64,000 nt of DNA from Dendrolimus kikuchii (taxonomy: Eukaryota; Arthropoda; Insecta; Lepidoptera; Lasiocampidae). The notes below the pieces were generated by a model, which saw nothing but the letters and a program-made list of their open reading frames with translations, did not search any database and was not told the DNA's origin. The stretch's first letter is position 1, and every line of letters starts with the position of its first letter. The stretch spans positions 857,001 to 921,000 of the forward strand of contig CM034403.1 in the NCBI GenBank assembly GCA_019925095.2, in the 5' to 3' direction. A program made the position numbers and the translations under genes. Positions 51,747-62,010 of this stretch are shown piece by piece.

Positions 51747-53040
51747 TTATATGTGTTCACTCATTTATTTATTTCTATGTAATTCTTATAGTATAATTTA
51801 ATCAATTCCTCTCATTTCAAATTATTTGAAATGAAAGGAATTTACGTACAATACCTATATACCTACATTTTACCGGGGGGAGAGGCTGGTGAACAGTCAC
51901 GCAGGATTTTTCCTTTTACTAACACCAGGCTCTCACCAATTTTTAGTAATTTACAACCTTTTTTTTAGCAATTATTTGTGTTATAGTGACAGCAAATAAA
52001 TAAATATTATTATTATTCCAGTAGCGAATATATATATATATATATATATTTGAGCATCTGTCACGTTGTTTAATTTCGCTTCACTAGGAGTTTTTGGGAC
52101 TTTTGTACAATATATAATTGAATCATTGGAATCATATAAAAACTTTTAAAACAACATGTAAGATTTCGAGTTGGGTAGGACATGATTTTAAAATGAGTTT
52201 GTAATAGTAACATGACATTTTGTACTGAACCCGTACAATGTACCGCTTCAAATGAGGCGAGGGGATTTGTGTGGTTTATACCGCGGCAGTACATTTGAAG
52301 CGATGAGGTCGGTCATTCCCTCATTTGTCCCGTACAAAACTTCTAGTTTGGAAATGTTCGTTAATAATCGGATGTGATCGGCCTCGGTCACCTCACTTTA
52401 CTAGCAGTCGTACGTGTCATGTGAATATCCATAGAGGCATTATTGTACTGTTGTCCTCGTTCCGTCCTTTCTCTTACATTTGACGCGCGAGTAATAGCGA
52501 GACAACATTTTTTAAGTAGTAAAAATTTAAATGTTGAGCCGTGTTAGTACAAATCTATTTTGTAAGGGACAAATGTACTGCTTCACACGTGTATTACTTA
52601 TCACTAGTACACAGTGCAAGGGAAGACAGTAGCTCAGTTCCACACAGCCGGTCGTGGCAAATGTTGTGGCCGTGAAACACGACCGCAACTGATTGCTGCC
52701 TACCCCGCTAACACAAATTGCGTGAAGACATTCGGACGCCATGGTTACCGGGATTGATGGGAGGTTTCGTGGGCTTCGTTTCGGGTTTGGGAACTCCGCT
52801 TTATATGGGTTGGCAGTCTGTTTTGTTAAAGTAGCTTCTGATAAATTGTCTAATATACTGTAGTTGGAATTGAAAATAAATTGGGCGAATGCTTGCTAGT
52901 CCGTACACAATGAAGGGTTGCTTTGTTAATAGTAGCATATGTTCGCATTTGATTATGGTCTAAGATGGAACGCGCTTACCTATAAGGTACCTTCCACACG
53001 GGACTTGAAGACGGTTGTCTATTGTTTGCCCCAAAAATAT
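51747..53040. other. mostly unassigned intergenic DNA
   Basis: A (TA)n at 52028-52050. A dispersed inverted pair: ccgcttcaaatg near 52241 and catttgaagcg at 52291. 'gctgcctaccccgctaacac ... gcgtgaagac' (52693-52727) resembles the end of an RTE-like 3' region. No gene was found. Confidence 0.4.
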
Positions 53041-53363
53041 AAGCAATTTTTATCCGTGCAGGAACGGAGAAAGAATACAATTTCCTGCGGCCGGGCGGCC
53101 TGTCGTAAGAGGCGACAAAACAACCAACAGCCAGGTGGTAGGGCACTTGCCCGACTGGATGGCTACCCCTGGTCTAAAGCATGTCGCCATAATAACCTTG
53201 AGTCGTGTTCCGGCATTAGTGACCAGGTTTCAGTGACCCTTAAGAGAGCAGCAGCGCATTTGTAGCACCTTTGGTGTTGCAAATGTCCACAGGCGATGGT
53301 AACCGCTTTCCATTAAGTGGGCCGTCTGCCTGTCTGATGAACTCCTGTAATAAAAAAAGCAAT
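53041..53363 (+). mobile_element. SINE-like family A with TSD
   Basis: A full copy (53052-53357) flanked by aagcaat at 53041-53047 and 53357-53363, after a short A run. Confidence 0.85.
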
Positions 53364-53972
53364 AATACTCATATGCCCGAATTTAATTTGCTCGAATTGT
53401 TTGTTTACCATACAAGTTATGTGACATTCTCTTGTTTGCCCGTACATTAGATTCCATAATGACACGAGTGCCCTAGGTATTGTTATCCATTTTTTTAATT
53501 GCAATAATATTATTTAACAGAATATTTCAACGCCATACTAAAAAGCGATTGGCTATCTAGCACTTCGCCGGCCGCTGCCGCGACACGCTCGCTTCGCTCG
53601 CTCGGCTCGTGCGTTGTTTTTCATGTTCTAACCTAACCAAACCTAAACCTATTGATCGTTTAGTTTAAACCGATTTTATGATTTTTTCTAGAAGCAATTT
53701 CGATGGCAAATGATGTTATGGCACACGATAATTACGCCTTTCAATGATGATAACAAATGATGTCATTGAAATTGACTTTATGGGAAACAAAGTTTCTAGC
53801 ACGTGACTAATATAATAAACTATGAGTATGACATATAAAATTATGAGAAATAATATTATGTCTGTTGACCAGTATAGCTGATGAAATTATGGTAAATGAA
53901 ATTCTGGGAAGTGGGAGTAACCGCTCGAAGACACCGGTGTTACATTTATTTAGGTGCATAGTTGTCCTTATC
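53364..53972. other. unassigned DNA with a CG-rich dyad
   Basis: 53575-53612 (cgctcgcttcgctcgctcgg) is a short CG-rich repetitive patch followed by cctaac-type repeats. No gene. Confidence 0.4.
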
Positions 53973-54174
53973 ATATTTCTTTTTACATACATACATACAT
54001 ACATAACTTCACGCCAGTTCCCTTGCGGGGTAGGCACGAACGACAGGGCGCCATTTAGGCTTATTCTTACACACCTCACTTGCTTCTTTGACATTCATAG
54101 CTCTTGTCATGCACGCTCATCTGTTCTTAAGGCTCCTGACATCACCTTCTGCTAGTACACAATATTTCTTTTTA
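53973..54174 (-). mobile_element. RTE-like LINE family B with 13-base TSD
   Basis: Flanked by atatttcttttta at 53973-53985 and 54162-54174. The 5' junction (…gctagtacacaatatttc) is also present at 61 kb in inverted form. Confidence 0.9.
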
Positions 54175-54346
54175 AGGTTAGTAATTAATTTTTGTTATGT
54201 ACCCTCTTTATTTCTACACGATACAATCGGCCATTTCCTTAATAGAATAATAATGCTAATGTTAATTGTATTAAATGTCACGTTACTTCTGGAATCATGT
54301 CATTCATGCAAATTTTTGAAATCGGGGACATTCTCAAAATTAATCT
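54162..54346 (-). repeat. repeat N, left arm of an inverted duplication
   Basis: Reverse complement of about 61195-61380. Continues past SINE C at 54594-54650 (gaccttgactacagctcagt), matching 61140-61196. Confidence 0.88.
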
Positions 54347-54593
54347 ATAATAATAATAATAATCGGCAGACAAACATACACATTGTATATCCCGAAATTA
54401 AGCAAGTTACGCTTGTGTTATGTCTAATATACAACGGACTACTTCTGGGGCCGATCCCAGACACCCAGACCATAGTAAATAACGGAGAAAATACGTTTCC
54501 GAAATTTACTATACCAGGAATCGAACCCGGAACCTCTGCGTTGCAGTGTGGTACACCGGCAAAGGCTTAGCCCGCTCAACCACAGAGGCCGTC
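54347..54593 (-). mobile_element. tRNA-derived SINE C with identifiable empty site
   Basis: (ATA)n tail at the left, head at the right (…gcccgctcaaccacagaggc). Flanked by aatct at 54342-54346 and 54594-54598. The same site is uninterrupted at 61194-61198. Confidence 0.9.
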
Positions 54594-54650
54594 AATCTGA
54601 GACCTTGACTACAGCTCAGTGTCAAAAATTTATGTAGATAAATTAGTTTC

Positions 54651-55098
54651 CGACAAAAATAACTCTGAGATACACAAATGGACATGAAGATTTAAAAAAA
54701 AAAACTTTTTTCCAAAAACTACCACGGTACCCTAAAATTACCATCAACTATTAGGAAAAACCTTACTAATAGACAAATAAAAAAAACGCATCACAAACTT
54801 TCTACCGTTCAAAGTTGCGACGTGGACGTATTCAACACAAGTTGGCGGATATTGAAAATATTTTGCGGATAATCCGCCCGGTGCGGCGGATACGGTCTCT
54901 GGAGAAATGTTACCAACAGCTCCGCATGTCCGCTTGTGAATTTTTCAAAAGTTTCCACGACGCCGACGTACGGAACGTGTTTTGCGGTTAGTTGCTTTTA
55001 GACGTATGAAATGTATTGGATAAATAAAATTTAAGTTTTATAAACGCCTTGCGCTTTGTTGAGTAAAATATTATTATGTCTTTATATATAGGTTTATA
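54651..55098. other. unassigned intergenic DNA
   Basis: No gene or element recognised. Confidence 0.4.
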
Positions 55099-55590
55099 CT
55101 AGAGTTTATCCCGCGCGAAGCGGAGTTTCCTGGTCTGAGTGTGGACTCGCGTGGGTAGCCCTTGCCCACTTGTCGCAGGTGTAGGGCGATGTGCCTGCGC
55201 GTCGTTTTGCAGCGACGCCCTAGCCATACCCAGCATTCCTATAAGTCTTAAGTTTTAAGTGTAGCGGCTGCCGCCCGACCTACACAACCCGTATAGGGAA
55301 ATCAGGAATGGATTGTAGTATGTGGAAAGGAGTAGAGATGAAGGATACTAGCGGCTTGCGTACCTGTGTGCGCTATAAAATGTAGGGACAGGCATTTTAC
55401 AGGAGGCACCTTCTGAGGACGAAAGGTCAATGGTCTCAAAACGGGGGATGCTGATGACCGCGCGAAGTGGAGTAGAAAAAGTACGAAAGCGGACCCTGGG
55501 CGTCGGAGTGAACGCTCCGAACGCAACCGGAAATTAACGCTCGGATGATGATGATGATGACTAGAGTTTATTCCGCGGTTTCGCCGCAGG
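55099..55590. other. retroelement 3' region between two Helitron-like ends
   Basis: 55130-55560 is GC-richer and ends in (GATGAT)n at 55543-55560, the style of an RTE 3' tail. CTAGAGTTTATCCCGCG at 55099 and CTAGAGTTTATTCCGCGG at 55561 look like inverted Helitron 3' ends. Confidence 0.4.
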
Positions 55591-55832
55591 GAGTATGCCT
55601 GTCTAGCAGACACACTGATGAGGTGGTTAACTTGTTGTGGACTGTATAAAAGATAGATATCTAGATAGATGCTGGTTTATTGGTGGTTATAATATATACA
55701 ATTAATGGTCGTCCGTCGCACTAGCCGTCGTGCGGGCGAGTGTTCCGCGATCCCACGGCAGCCGCCGCCTGCGGCCCAGCCGTGGTCGTGGGGCGGCCCC
55801 TCCTCCTCCGCGCGTCTCTCCCCGTGCGTGCT
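55591..55832 (-). repeat. BEL 3' LTR
   Basis: 242 bases nearly identical to 59947-60188. A GC-rich part (55730-55832) lies at the start of the LTR. The true LTR may begin at TGTTGG (minus strand, about 55838). Its last bases appear truncated at the left. Confidence 0.8.
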
Positions 55833-57353
55833 CCAACATGCTCCCCGGGTTGAAGCAATAGCCTTAAAAATTCTGAAAAAGGACATATGTTGTCAAAAGT
55901 CCTTCGAATAAGACCCCTCTTGAAGTTGCAACTCTTGACTGCACCAGTCCCTAGATGCTCTTGGACAGCCCGCCACAAAGATCATAGACGTGCTGGAATA
56001 TTCTTGATATTAATCAGCAACAGGACAGCTTCAGCTCGTTCTTGATGATCGCCATATCATCTGCCGCTGGAATCTGTCAAGGCGGCTAAGGTTTTCGTCC
56101 TGGATCTGTGGGTGTGGCATAGTCATAAGTGAGCGTCCAACCAAAAAAGGAAAAGAAGTGAGTGCAAGGAAATGTGAAGGGTTGGATAACATACGAGTAA
56201 TTAAGAGTCAACTTAAAACAGTCTCAATTTGACTGAGACACGTTGCCATTTTGTAAAGATAAGTTAAATGAATAAATTGAAGTAGAGGAACGCGCAGCGG
56301 CTTCGGACGAGCCGTTGAAGTGTGGTATGTAATAAATTGTTGATACTTTGAGACGATGCTTTGAGATTTCCCTAGTCAAGGTAATATAAAACAAGTCGAG
56401 GCACATAGATAGTTTCGCTACGCGATGCCGTGATGAGCTCGATTTGACAGGTTTTTGTTCAGTTGCAGATAAAGATTGCCAAAAAAGACTAATAAGTTGC
56501 AACTGCGATCCTTTTGGTTTGCTATCAAGACTGGCTTAGCGTTATGCATGTATGTTGAGAAGGTGCATGTAAACACAAGATGAAATTAATTATATGAGAT
56601 TTTAGTCAATGATAATGTTTACTACATAATAAGATGAAGTTGTTTACGTTGTAAGAATAAGGTGAAAATTATGATGAGGAAATTAATCGTTTTTTCCTAA
56701 AAGGTTACCCATTATGATTTATAAATGATATGTTGTTAAGAATAATTTATGATTAGAATATATTTATAATTTAATTTAATGAATTTTTAATTTCTAATAC
56801 TGGTAAATACCGGTAATTTTAGCTAAGAACTATTAACATTTGCCAAAAATGATTGTTGTACACTATAAACGGGAACCGCTGATGAAATCAGCCTTCAGCC
56901 CGCGGGAAAATAAATTTGCTGGATTCTCCCACGACTGCACGTAGCTCCACGTGTGACTTTCTGTAAGTTTCTGAATTTACACAAGTATGAACACTTTTCT
57001 TTTTTTAAGAATAGCTTTTTTTTTTTTTAGCCTAAATATAAAATTATAGAGGAGTCGCTATCAAAATTTTAATTTGCTAATATTAAAAGTTAAACAGGTT
57101 AATACTTAAGTGCACAGTCTTGTAGCCAGTAAAAATCCACAAAGCTATATTTAAAGTAGGTGAAGTTTGGTGACTATGATAACGGTTTTAATATGTGTAT
57201 AATATGAAAAAATGATTTAATAATACGCTTAATGAAGACCTAATAAAGTTTTAGAAGAGATATAACATGTAAATTATCATTTCAAATTTATTATTTGGTT
57301 TAGGGGAAGAAGGGGTAAAATTAAAAAAGTATTATATTTCAATATAAATTAAA
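55833..57353 (-). pseudogene. residual BEL pol 3' end, remainder deleted
   Basis: 56033-56110 on the minus strand reads PHPQIQDENLSRLDRFQRQ, matching the motif (ENLSR-DR-QR) near the end of BEL/Pao Pol (DUF5641 region), followed by stops. The conserved reverse transcriptase and integrase motifs are absent. 56530-57350 is AT-rich and unassigned, so pol was removed by deletion or replaced. Confidence 0.6.
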
Positions 57354-59369
57354 TTATGTCGATTTTAGGGTTGACACTTTTGTAAACCTTGACTTTTCCT
57401 TTTTGTTGATGAAATTTTTTTTTTTGTTCATATTTGCAAATCTACTGAAACGATATAAGCCTGAGTTGGTTTCCACGTTAGCAAAATTGCAAACAGGAGA
57501 AGAAGATGGAGTTTTAAGACGAGCAATGTGCCCTAACACCAGCCAACCCAGTGTAGTTTCATATAATTTAGGCTGATTTTCACCCAAATCAAGCGAGTTT
57601 TTGCCAAGTACGGACCAAAATACGTCAGCACCGACCAATATGTCTATGCCTGAAGGCACATTAAAAGAAGGGTCAGCGAGATTTATTCCTATAGGAAGAG
57701 GAATATTATCCGTTTCAATATAAGAAGACGGTAACGACTTGGTGGTAATATGGGGTAGAATAAGACAGTCAACAGTATGTTTATAGTCAGTATGGAAGGA
57801 CATAAACGTAAGACTGCAAGACTGTGTAATTAGAGTATTATTATTATTTATACCTGTTACCGTGGAGCTCGCACTAAGTCGTGACAAACCCAGCTTACCG
57901 CAAAGTGAGTGTGTAATGAAGTTCGCCGTGCTGCCATTGTCGAGCAGCATTCGAGCAGGATGCACTTCACCCTTGCTGTCCACCACCTTCACCAGCGCTG
58001 TGGAAAGTAATATGTGCGAAGGAGTAGTAATCTGCTTTGTGCTGCTAGAGCTTGCAAAGTTACTGATGACATTGTCTAATGGAAAAGCCGGTTCTGGTGT
58101 TATTTGTGGCTTATCTAAGTGAAGAAGAGTATTGTGTTTTATTTTGCAATATTTACAAGATACAAGGTTGCAATTCTTTTCATTGTGCCCAGGCCGTAAA
58201 CAATTAAGACAGACCTTTGATTCATTGGCCTTTTGAATACGGTTTTCAACAGGAAGGGCTCTGAATGTTTCACAGTTAAATAAGAAATGAAATTGATTGC
58301 AAAGTGGGCATGTAAATAATGTTTTATTATTTTTATTTAATTTTTTATTATTATATGTTTGGTTAGGATTAAGTTTGTAATTATTATTATTTATAAGTAG
58401 GTTATAATTAGTTTCATAAGGATTATTTTTGTAAATATTGCTTTTATTTTCTTGTAAAGATTCTAATAAGTCAGCTCTGTTACTTAGGAAATTGGTAAAT
58501 GTCTCTAAAGACGGTGGATTTTTTAGATTATTTCTATGTTCTTCCCATACCCTATGAGTGACACTATCTAGTTTATCTGTCATCATGTATATTATTAAAG
58601 TATCCCAATGCTGAGTTGGCTCGTCTAAAGTAGATAATGCACGCAAATTTTTATTTGTAACATCAATAAGATGACGAATAGCAATACAGGATTCGGTGGG
58701 CATATGCTGAATATTAAAAAGTTCTTTAATATGATTGTTAACAAGCAACCTTTTGTTATCATATCGGCTACATAATAAATCCCATGCGGATTCATAATTT
58801 TCCGATTTAAAATCTAAATTGTCGATGACAAGCAAAGCGCTGCCTTTTAAAGAAGCACGAAGGTAATGTAATTTATTAATACTATCCATGTCTTGTCTAG
58901 AATGAATTAATGATATGAAAGTAGCTTTATATTCAAGCCATTTTTGATAATGACCACTAAAAGAGGGTAAATCAATTTTTGGCAATCTAACGCAATTTGA
59001 TTTAATTACACCTGCCTGTGCATCCTCGAAACTCGCCACGGAATCATCGCGAGCGTGAGCGGATTCGCAACGCGCGCCTAGTATGCTGCGCGCCGTGGCT
59101 ATCAGCTGATGATAATGATCTTCGAACGTTTCGCGTTCTTCGCTCTCGTCGTCAAGGTCCTCCGCAAGCATTTCAATGTCGCACTGTAATTTGTCAAAGT
59201 CGGCATATAAGTTTTCAAATTTTTTGAAACGACTTTCTAAGTCTAGAATTTTCAGTTTTTTAGGCGTGCTGGAAGTTTCAAAAGCATTGAGAAAATTATT
59301 GAAAATAGTAAGCTTAGATTTCATACAACTGCGTTTTTTCATTAATTTTTCTATTTTTTCTTCAGCCAT
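57354..59369 (-). CDS. BEL/Pao Gag plus aspartic protease
   Basis: 671 codons, uninterrupted. The capsid-like Gag forms the virus-like particle and the protease cleaves the polyprotein. Residues 1-110 are mostly helical and charged, with acidic runs (DLDDESEERE). The Pao-type Gag domain follows from about 128 (LPKIDLPSFSGHYQKWLEYK, then SAWDLLCSRYDN). Zinc knuckles lie at about 345-410 (CPLCNQFHF, CLNCLRPGHNEKNC, CKYCKIKHN). The retropepsin-like domain begins near 472 with the catalytic LLDNGSTANF, an N in place of the usual S/T-type neighbour but with the Asp present, and ends near 615 (GWLVLGHIA). The frame stops ~50 residues later, just where the reverse transcriptase should start. Asn- and Lys-rich linkers reflect AT-rich composition. 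Likely translated only as a partial polyprotein, if at all. Confidence 0.85.
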   Translation of the reverse strand: MAEEKIEKLMKKRSCMKSKLTIFNNFLNAFETSSTPKKLKILDLESRFKKFENLYADFDKLQCDIEMLAEDLDDESEERETFEDHYHQLIATARSILGARCESAHARDDSVASFEDAQAGVIKSNCVRLPKIDLPSFSGHYQKWLEYKATFISLIHSRQDMDSINKLHYLRASLKGSALLVIDNLDFKSENYESAWDLLCSRYDNKRLLVNNHIKELFNIQHMPTESCIAIRHLIDVTNKNLRALSTLDEPTQHWDTLIIYMMTDKLDSVTHRVWEEHRNNLKNPPSLETFTNFLSNRADLLESLQENKSNIYKNNPYETNYNLLINNNNYKLNPNQTYNNKKLNKNNKTLFTCPLCNQFHFLFNCETFRALPVENRIQKANESKVCLNCLRPGHNEKNCNLVSCKYCKIKHNTLLHLDKPQITPEPAFPLDNVISNFASSSSTKQITTPSHILLSTALVKVVDSKGEVHPARMLLDNGSTANFITHSLCGKLGLSRLSASSTVTGINNNNTLITQSCSLTFMSFHTDYKHTVDCLILPHITTKSLPSSYIETDNIPLPIGINLADPSFNVPSGIDILVGADVFWSVLGKNSLDLGENQPKLYETTLGWLVLGHIARLKTPSSSPVCNFANVETNSGLYRFSRFANMNKKKNFINKKEKSRFTKVSTLKST

Positions 59370-59946
59370 AGCGAAAACTGAGTGAAATAATGAATAGAAT
59401 GAAATTAAAGAAGAATGCGATAGATAAGATTGATGGCAAAGTAATAAAATGTAAAGAAATGATCGCTAAATGTTACTTGTCGTATGTGCAAGCGCATCAA
59501 ACTGGTTACCGTGGCTAAAAATAGAATGCTCGTAATTATGCACGAAATACGTATGTGGGTACTTAAGCAATATAAGTATAAGGCCGAATAATTGATTTAG
59601 GTAGCAAGATGCGTGAATGAAGTGACAAGTGAATAATGAAAATATGTATAATGGTAATTAAGATGGAATAGCAAAAAAGTTGGCACTATATTTGTACTAA
59701 ATCAAACAGAGCTGTTTTAAGATAATAAGAAATATGGACAGAGAAGGAAAGGAATAAATTGGAACGAACTCACGAGTGACCAAACCGTCCATCCAGTTCC
59801 TTGACGTCTTCCCTTCTTCGACTATGATGACTCATACGTTCGACTTCGACGGATCCAAAGTCCGGGCGCGGCGACCACCGTTGTATATTCAAAACTTCTT
59901 TTTATGTTTTATTTTTTCATTGACGGGTCGATTGGACCATGTAGAA
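59370..59946 (-). other. BEL 5' leader
   Basis: Noncoding DNA between the 5' LTR and the Gag start. Contains the possible primer-binding site at 59926-59940 and no ORF of note. Confidence 0.55.
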
Positions 59947-60188
59947 GAGTATGCCTGTCTAGCAGACACACTGATGAGGTGGTGTAATTATTGTGGACTG
60001 TATAAAAGATAGATGTCTAGATAGATGCTGGTTTATTGGTAGTTATAATATATACAATTAATGGTCGTCCGTCGCACTAGCCGTCGTGCGGGCGAGTGTC
60101 CCGCGATCCCACGGCAGCCGCCGCCTGCGGCCCAGCCGTGGTCGTGGGGCGGCCCCTCCTCCTCCGCGCGTCTCTCCCCGTGCGTGCT
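59947..60188 (-). repeat. BEL 5' LTR
   Basis: Counterpart of 55591-55832 with few differences, indicating fairly recent insertion. It includes tataaaagatag-type sequence and the GC-rich block. Confidence 0.8.
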
Positions 60189-60252
60189 GACTCGAGAGTT
60201 CAGTCGGTGTCTAAGAGTTCTCCTAGCTAGATGAAATTACAAATCGCCCAAG

Positions 60253-60380
60253 CCAGTCTCCCTTAAGAGAGCAGCAGCGCATTTGTAGCACCTTTGGTGT
60301 TGCAATGTCCATAGGCGATGGTAACCGCTTTCCATCCAGTGGGCCGTCTGCCTGTCTGCTGAACTCCTGCAATAAAAAAA
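60253..60380 (+). mobile_element. SINE-like family A, 5'-truncated
   Basis: The last ~125 bases with an A run. Confidence 0.82.
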
Positions 60381-60394
60381 AGCCTCTACACAAC

Positions 60395-60656
60395 GCCACC
60401 ATTATTTTTTTCTGTGTCTCTTACCGCCCCCGTTTAGGTCTGCAGCGCCCACAAGGGGGCGTTATCGCCCACTTTGGGAAAGGATGCTCTACACTATTAG
60501 TCCATTCACTTACACTACTATCGGTACTATCATTGTAAGGTCCAAGTTCCACATGGCGATAGCGTCGAGAGTAAGATCAATGTACTTTATTTGTTTCTCT
60601 TTCTCGGCGTTTACGAGACTACTGTCATGGAGAATGGCGACATCTAGAATTATATT
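60395..60656 (-). pseudogene. LINE C-terminal fragment (part 2) and 3' UTR
   Basis: Minus-strand frame ILDVAILHDSSLVNAEKEKQ, then KYIDLTLDAIAMW and IVPIVV. It continues the protein fragment at 61590-61770 and then runs into a 3' region with an inverted motif (gcgataacgcccccttgtgg). Family K is inserted between the two parts. The PD...D spacing (see the partner) suggests a restriction-like endonuclease domain. Confidence 0.6.
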
Positions 60657-61013
60657 CAAAAAGTTTTTATTCAAAGTGAGTTCCACTGGAGAACACTTTT
60701 TGAAGGTCATACATATAAGTTAAAATTTAATTTGACTTCCAAGTCTATGTACACCGCTTCGCAACGTGTTATTGCTGTTAAGGAGAAGAAGCGGCAAGAA
60801 ACTCCCCAGCAACACGTCTAGCTAAAAATGTTGTTCTTTATATTTCTTATTCTATTTATATCTCAAGTTCTTTTTTTTATAAGTTTTATACAGAATTACT
60901 TTTGAAGAATTAATGGAGTTGCAGCAGACAGTGCTTACTCAATAAGAGAAAGACACAATAAAAAGAAAGAAAAATATAGTTATAATAATGACATGATATA
61001 CTTCATGACATGC

Positions 61014-61078
61014 ATGACAAGAGTTATGAATGTCAAAGAAGCAAGTGAGGTGTGTAAGAATAAGCCTGAATGGCGCTA
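61014..61078 (+). mobile_element. family B fragment, both ends missing
   Basis: catgacaagagttatgaatg to gcctgaatggcgct only; about 22 codons. Confidence 0.7.
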
Positions 61079-61139
61079 ATTTATCTACATAAATAAATTA
61101 ATTTAAAATAAACTAATTATATAAATTAATTTAAACTAA

Positions 61140-61380
61140 GCTAAACTAATTTATCTACATAAATTTTTGACACTGAGTTGTAGTCAAGGTTTCAGATTAA
61201 TTTTGAGAATGTCGCCGATTTCAAAAATTTGCATGAATGACATAATTCCAGAAGTAACGTGACATTTAATACCATTAACATTAGCATTATTATTCTATTA
61301 AGAAAATGGCCGATTGTATCGTGTAGAAATAAAGAGGGTACATAACAAAAAATAATTACTAACCTTAAAAAGAAATATTG
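61140..61380 (+). repeat. repeat N, right arm of the inverted duplication (SINE C empty)
   Basis: Reverse complement of 54162-54346 plus 54594-54650, without the SINE C insertion. Confidence 0.88.
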
Positions 61381-61531
61381 TGTACTAGTAGAAGGTGATG
61401 TCAGGAGCCTTAAGAACAGACGAGCGTGCATGACGAGAGTTATGAATGTCAAAGAAGCAAGTGAGGTGTGTAAGAATAAGCCTGAATGGCGCTCTGTTGT
61501 TCGTGCCTACCCCGCAAGGGAACTGGCGTGA
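61379..61531 (+). mobile_element. RTE-like family B, sharing its 5' junction with the 54 kb copy
   Basis: Starts 'tgtgtactagtagaaggtga' immediately after repeat N, exactly as in the inverted copy at 54 kb. Truncated just after the stop codon, so the tail is lost. Confidence 0.85.
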
Positions 61532-61589
61532 ATAGAAACGTTATACAAAATATAGTATAAGAGGTTGGAGCGAGCTGCTATATAAATAA

Positions 61590-61770
61590 AGAGAATTTAA
61601 GGATTCTTCAATAGTGTAGTATCGGTTTTTGAGCAAGATACTTTTTAATTTAGTGATCATAACAGTAATAGCACGTCTCGCAGACCGCTCAACTATCACA
61701 ATATCAGGCTTATTGGCGGCCATAGTCCTGTCTGTGATAATTGATCGGTCCCAGCAGAGCAGACTATATT
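61590..61770 (-). pseudogene. LINE C-terminal fragment (part 1)
   Basis: Minus-strand reading WDRSIITDRTMAANKPDIVI followed by VERSARRAITV. The KPD pair, and a D 14-15 residues on in the partner fragment at 60656, fit the restriction-like endonuclease (PD-D/E) signature of R2/R4/Dong-type LINEs. Upstream frames (61781-61999) are shifted. Confidence 0.55.
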
Positions 61771-62010
61771 ATTGACATTATCAAGTACTGGGTCGGCTTT
61801 GTATTGGTAATATTACCTTATTATTGTATGACTCTGATGACCACAGGTTGAAAAATTGGCGTGGACTTTTGGAGGCTTTGCGTGGGGCCATGGGAAGGCC
61901 GACACGTAGAGGCCCCTTGACAAATTTAACGTCAATGTAGCGTGACACTGACCGGCGATTATCCCTGTCTACACCATATAATAATGCACCCAAGGACAAG
62001 CCCCGGCCAG
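61771..62010. other. unassigned DNA before the satellite
   Basis: A short minus-strand frame (MSLGALLYGVDRDN) has no recognised domain. It is probably older LINE coding sequence. Confidence 0.35.

Larger units (their letters stand above)
55591..60188 (-). mobile_element. defective BEL/Pao LTR retrotransposon
   Basis: Direct repeats 55591-55832 and 59947-60188 act as LTRs around a minus-strand gag-protease ORF and a small pol remnant. Reading the minus strand, the 5' LTR is at 59947-60188. A possible primer-binding site starts TGGTCCAATCGACCC at 59940. The purine stretch before the 3' LTR is near 55838-55850. The internal part is ~4.1 kb, too short for a complete BEL, and the reverse transcriptase, RNase H and integrase are missing. 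Confidence 0.82.
60657..61570 (-). mobile_element. family K copy interrupted by a duplicated block
   Basis: 60657-61006 and about 61536-61570 are collinear with 19067-19555. The block 61007-61535 between them holds family B pieces and repeat N. Confidence 0.7.

Noticed and set aside
52690..52730. A family B RTE 3' end
   Set aside because: Only 'gcctaccccgc' and 'gcgtgaag' match, with different sequence between and no tail. Too weak to call.
55677..55978. ORFs in both directions rich in Arg, Pro and Ala
   Set aside because: They overlap the GC-rich part of the BEL LTR and its duplicate at 60 kb.
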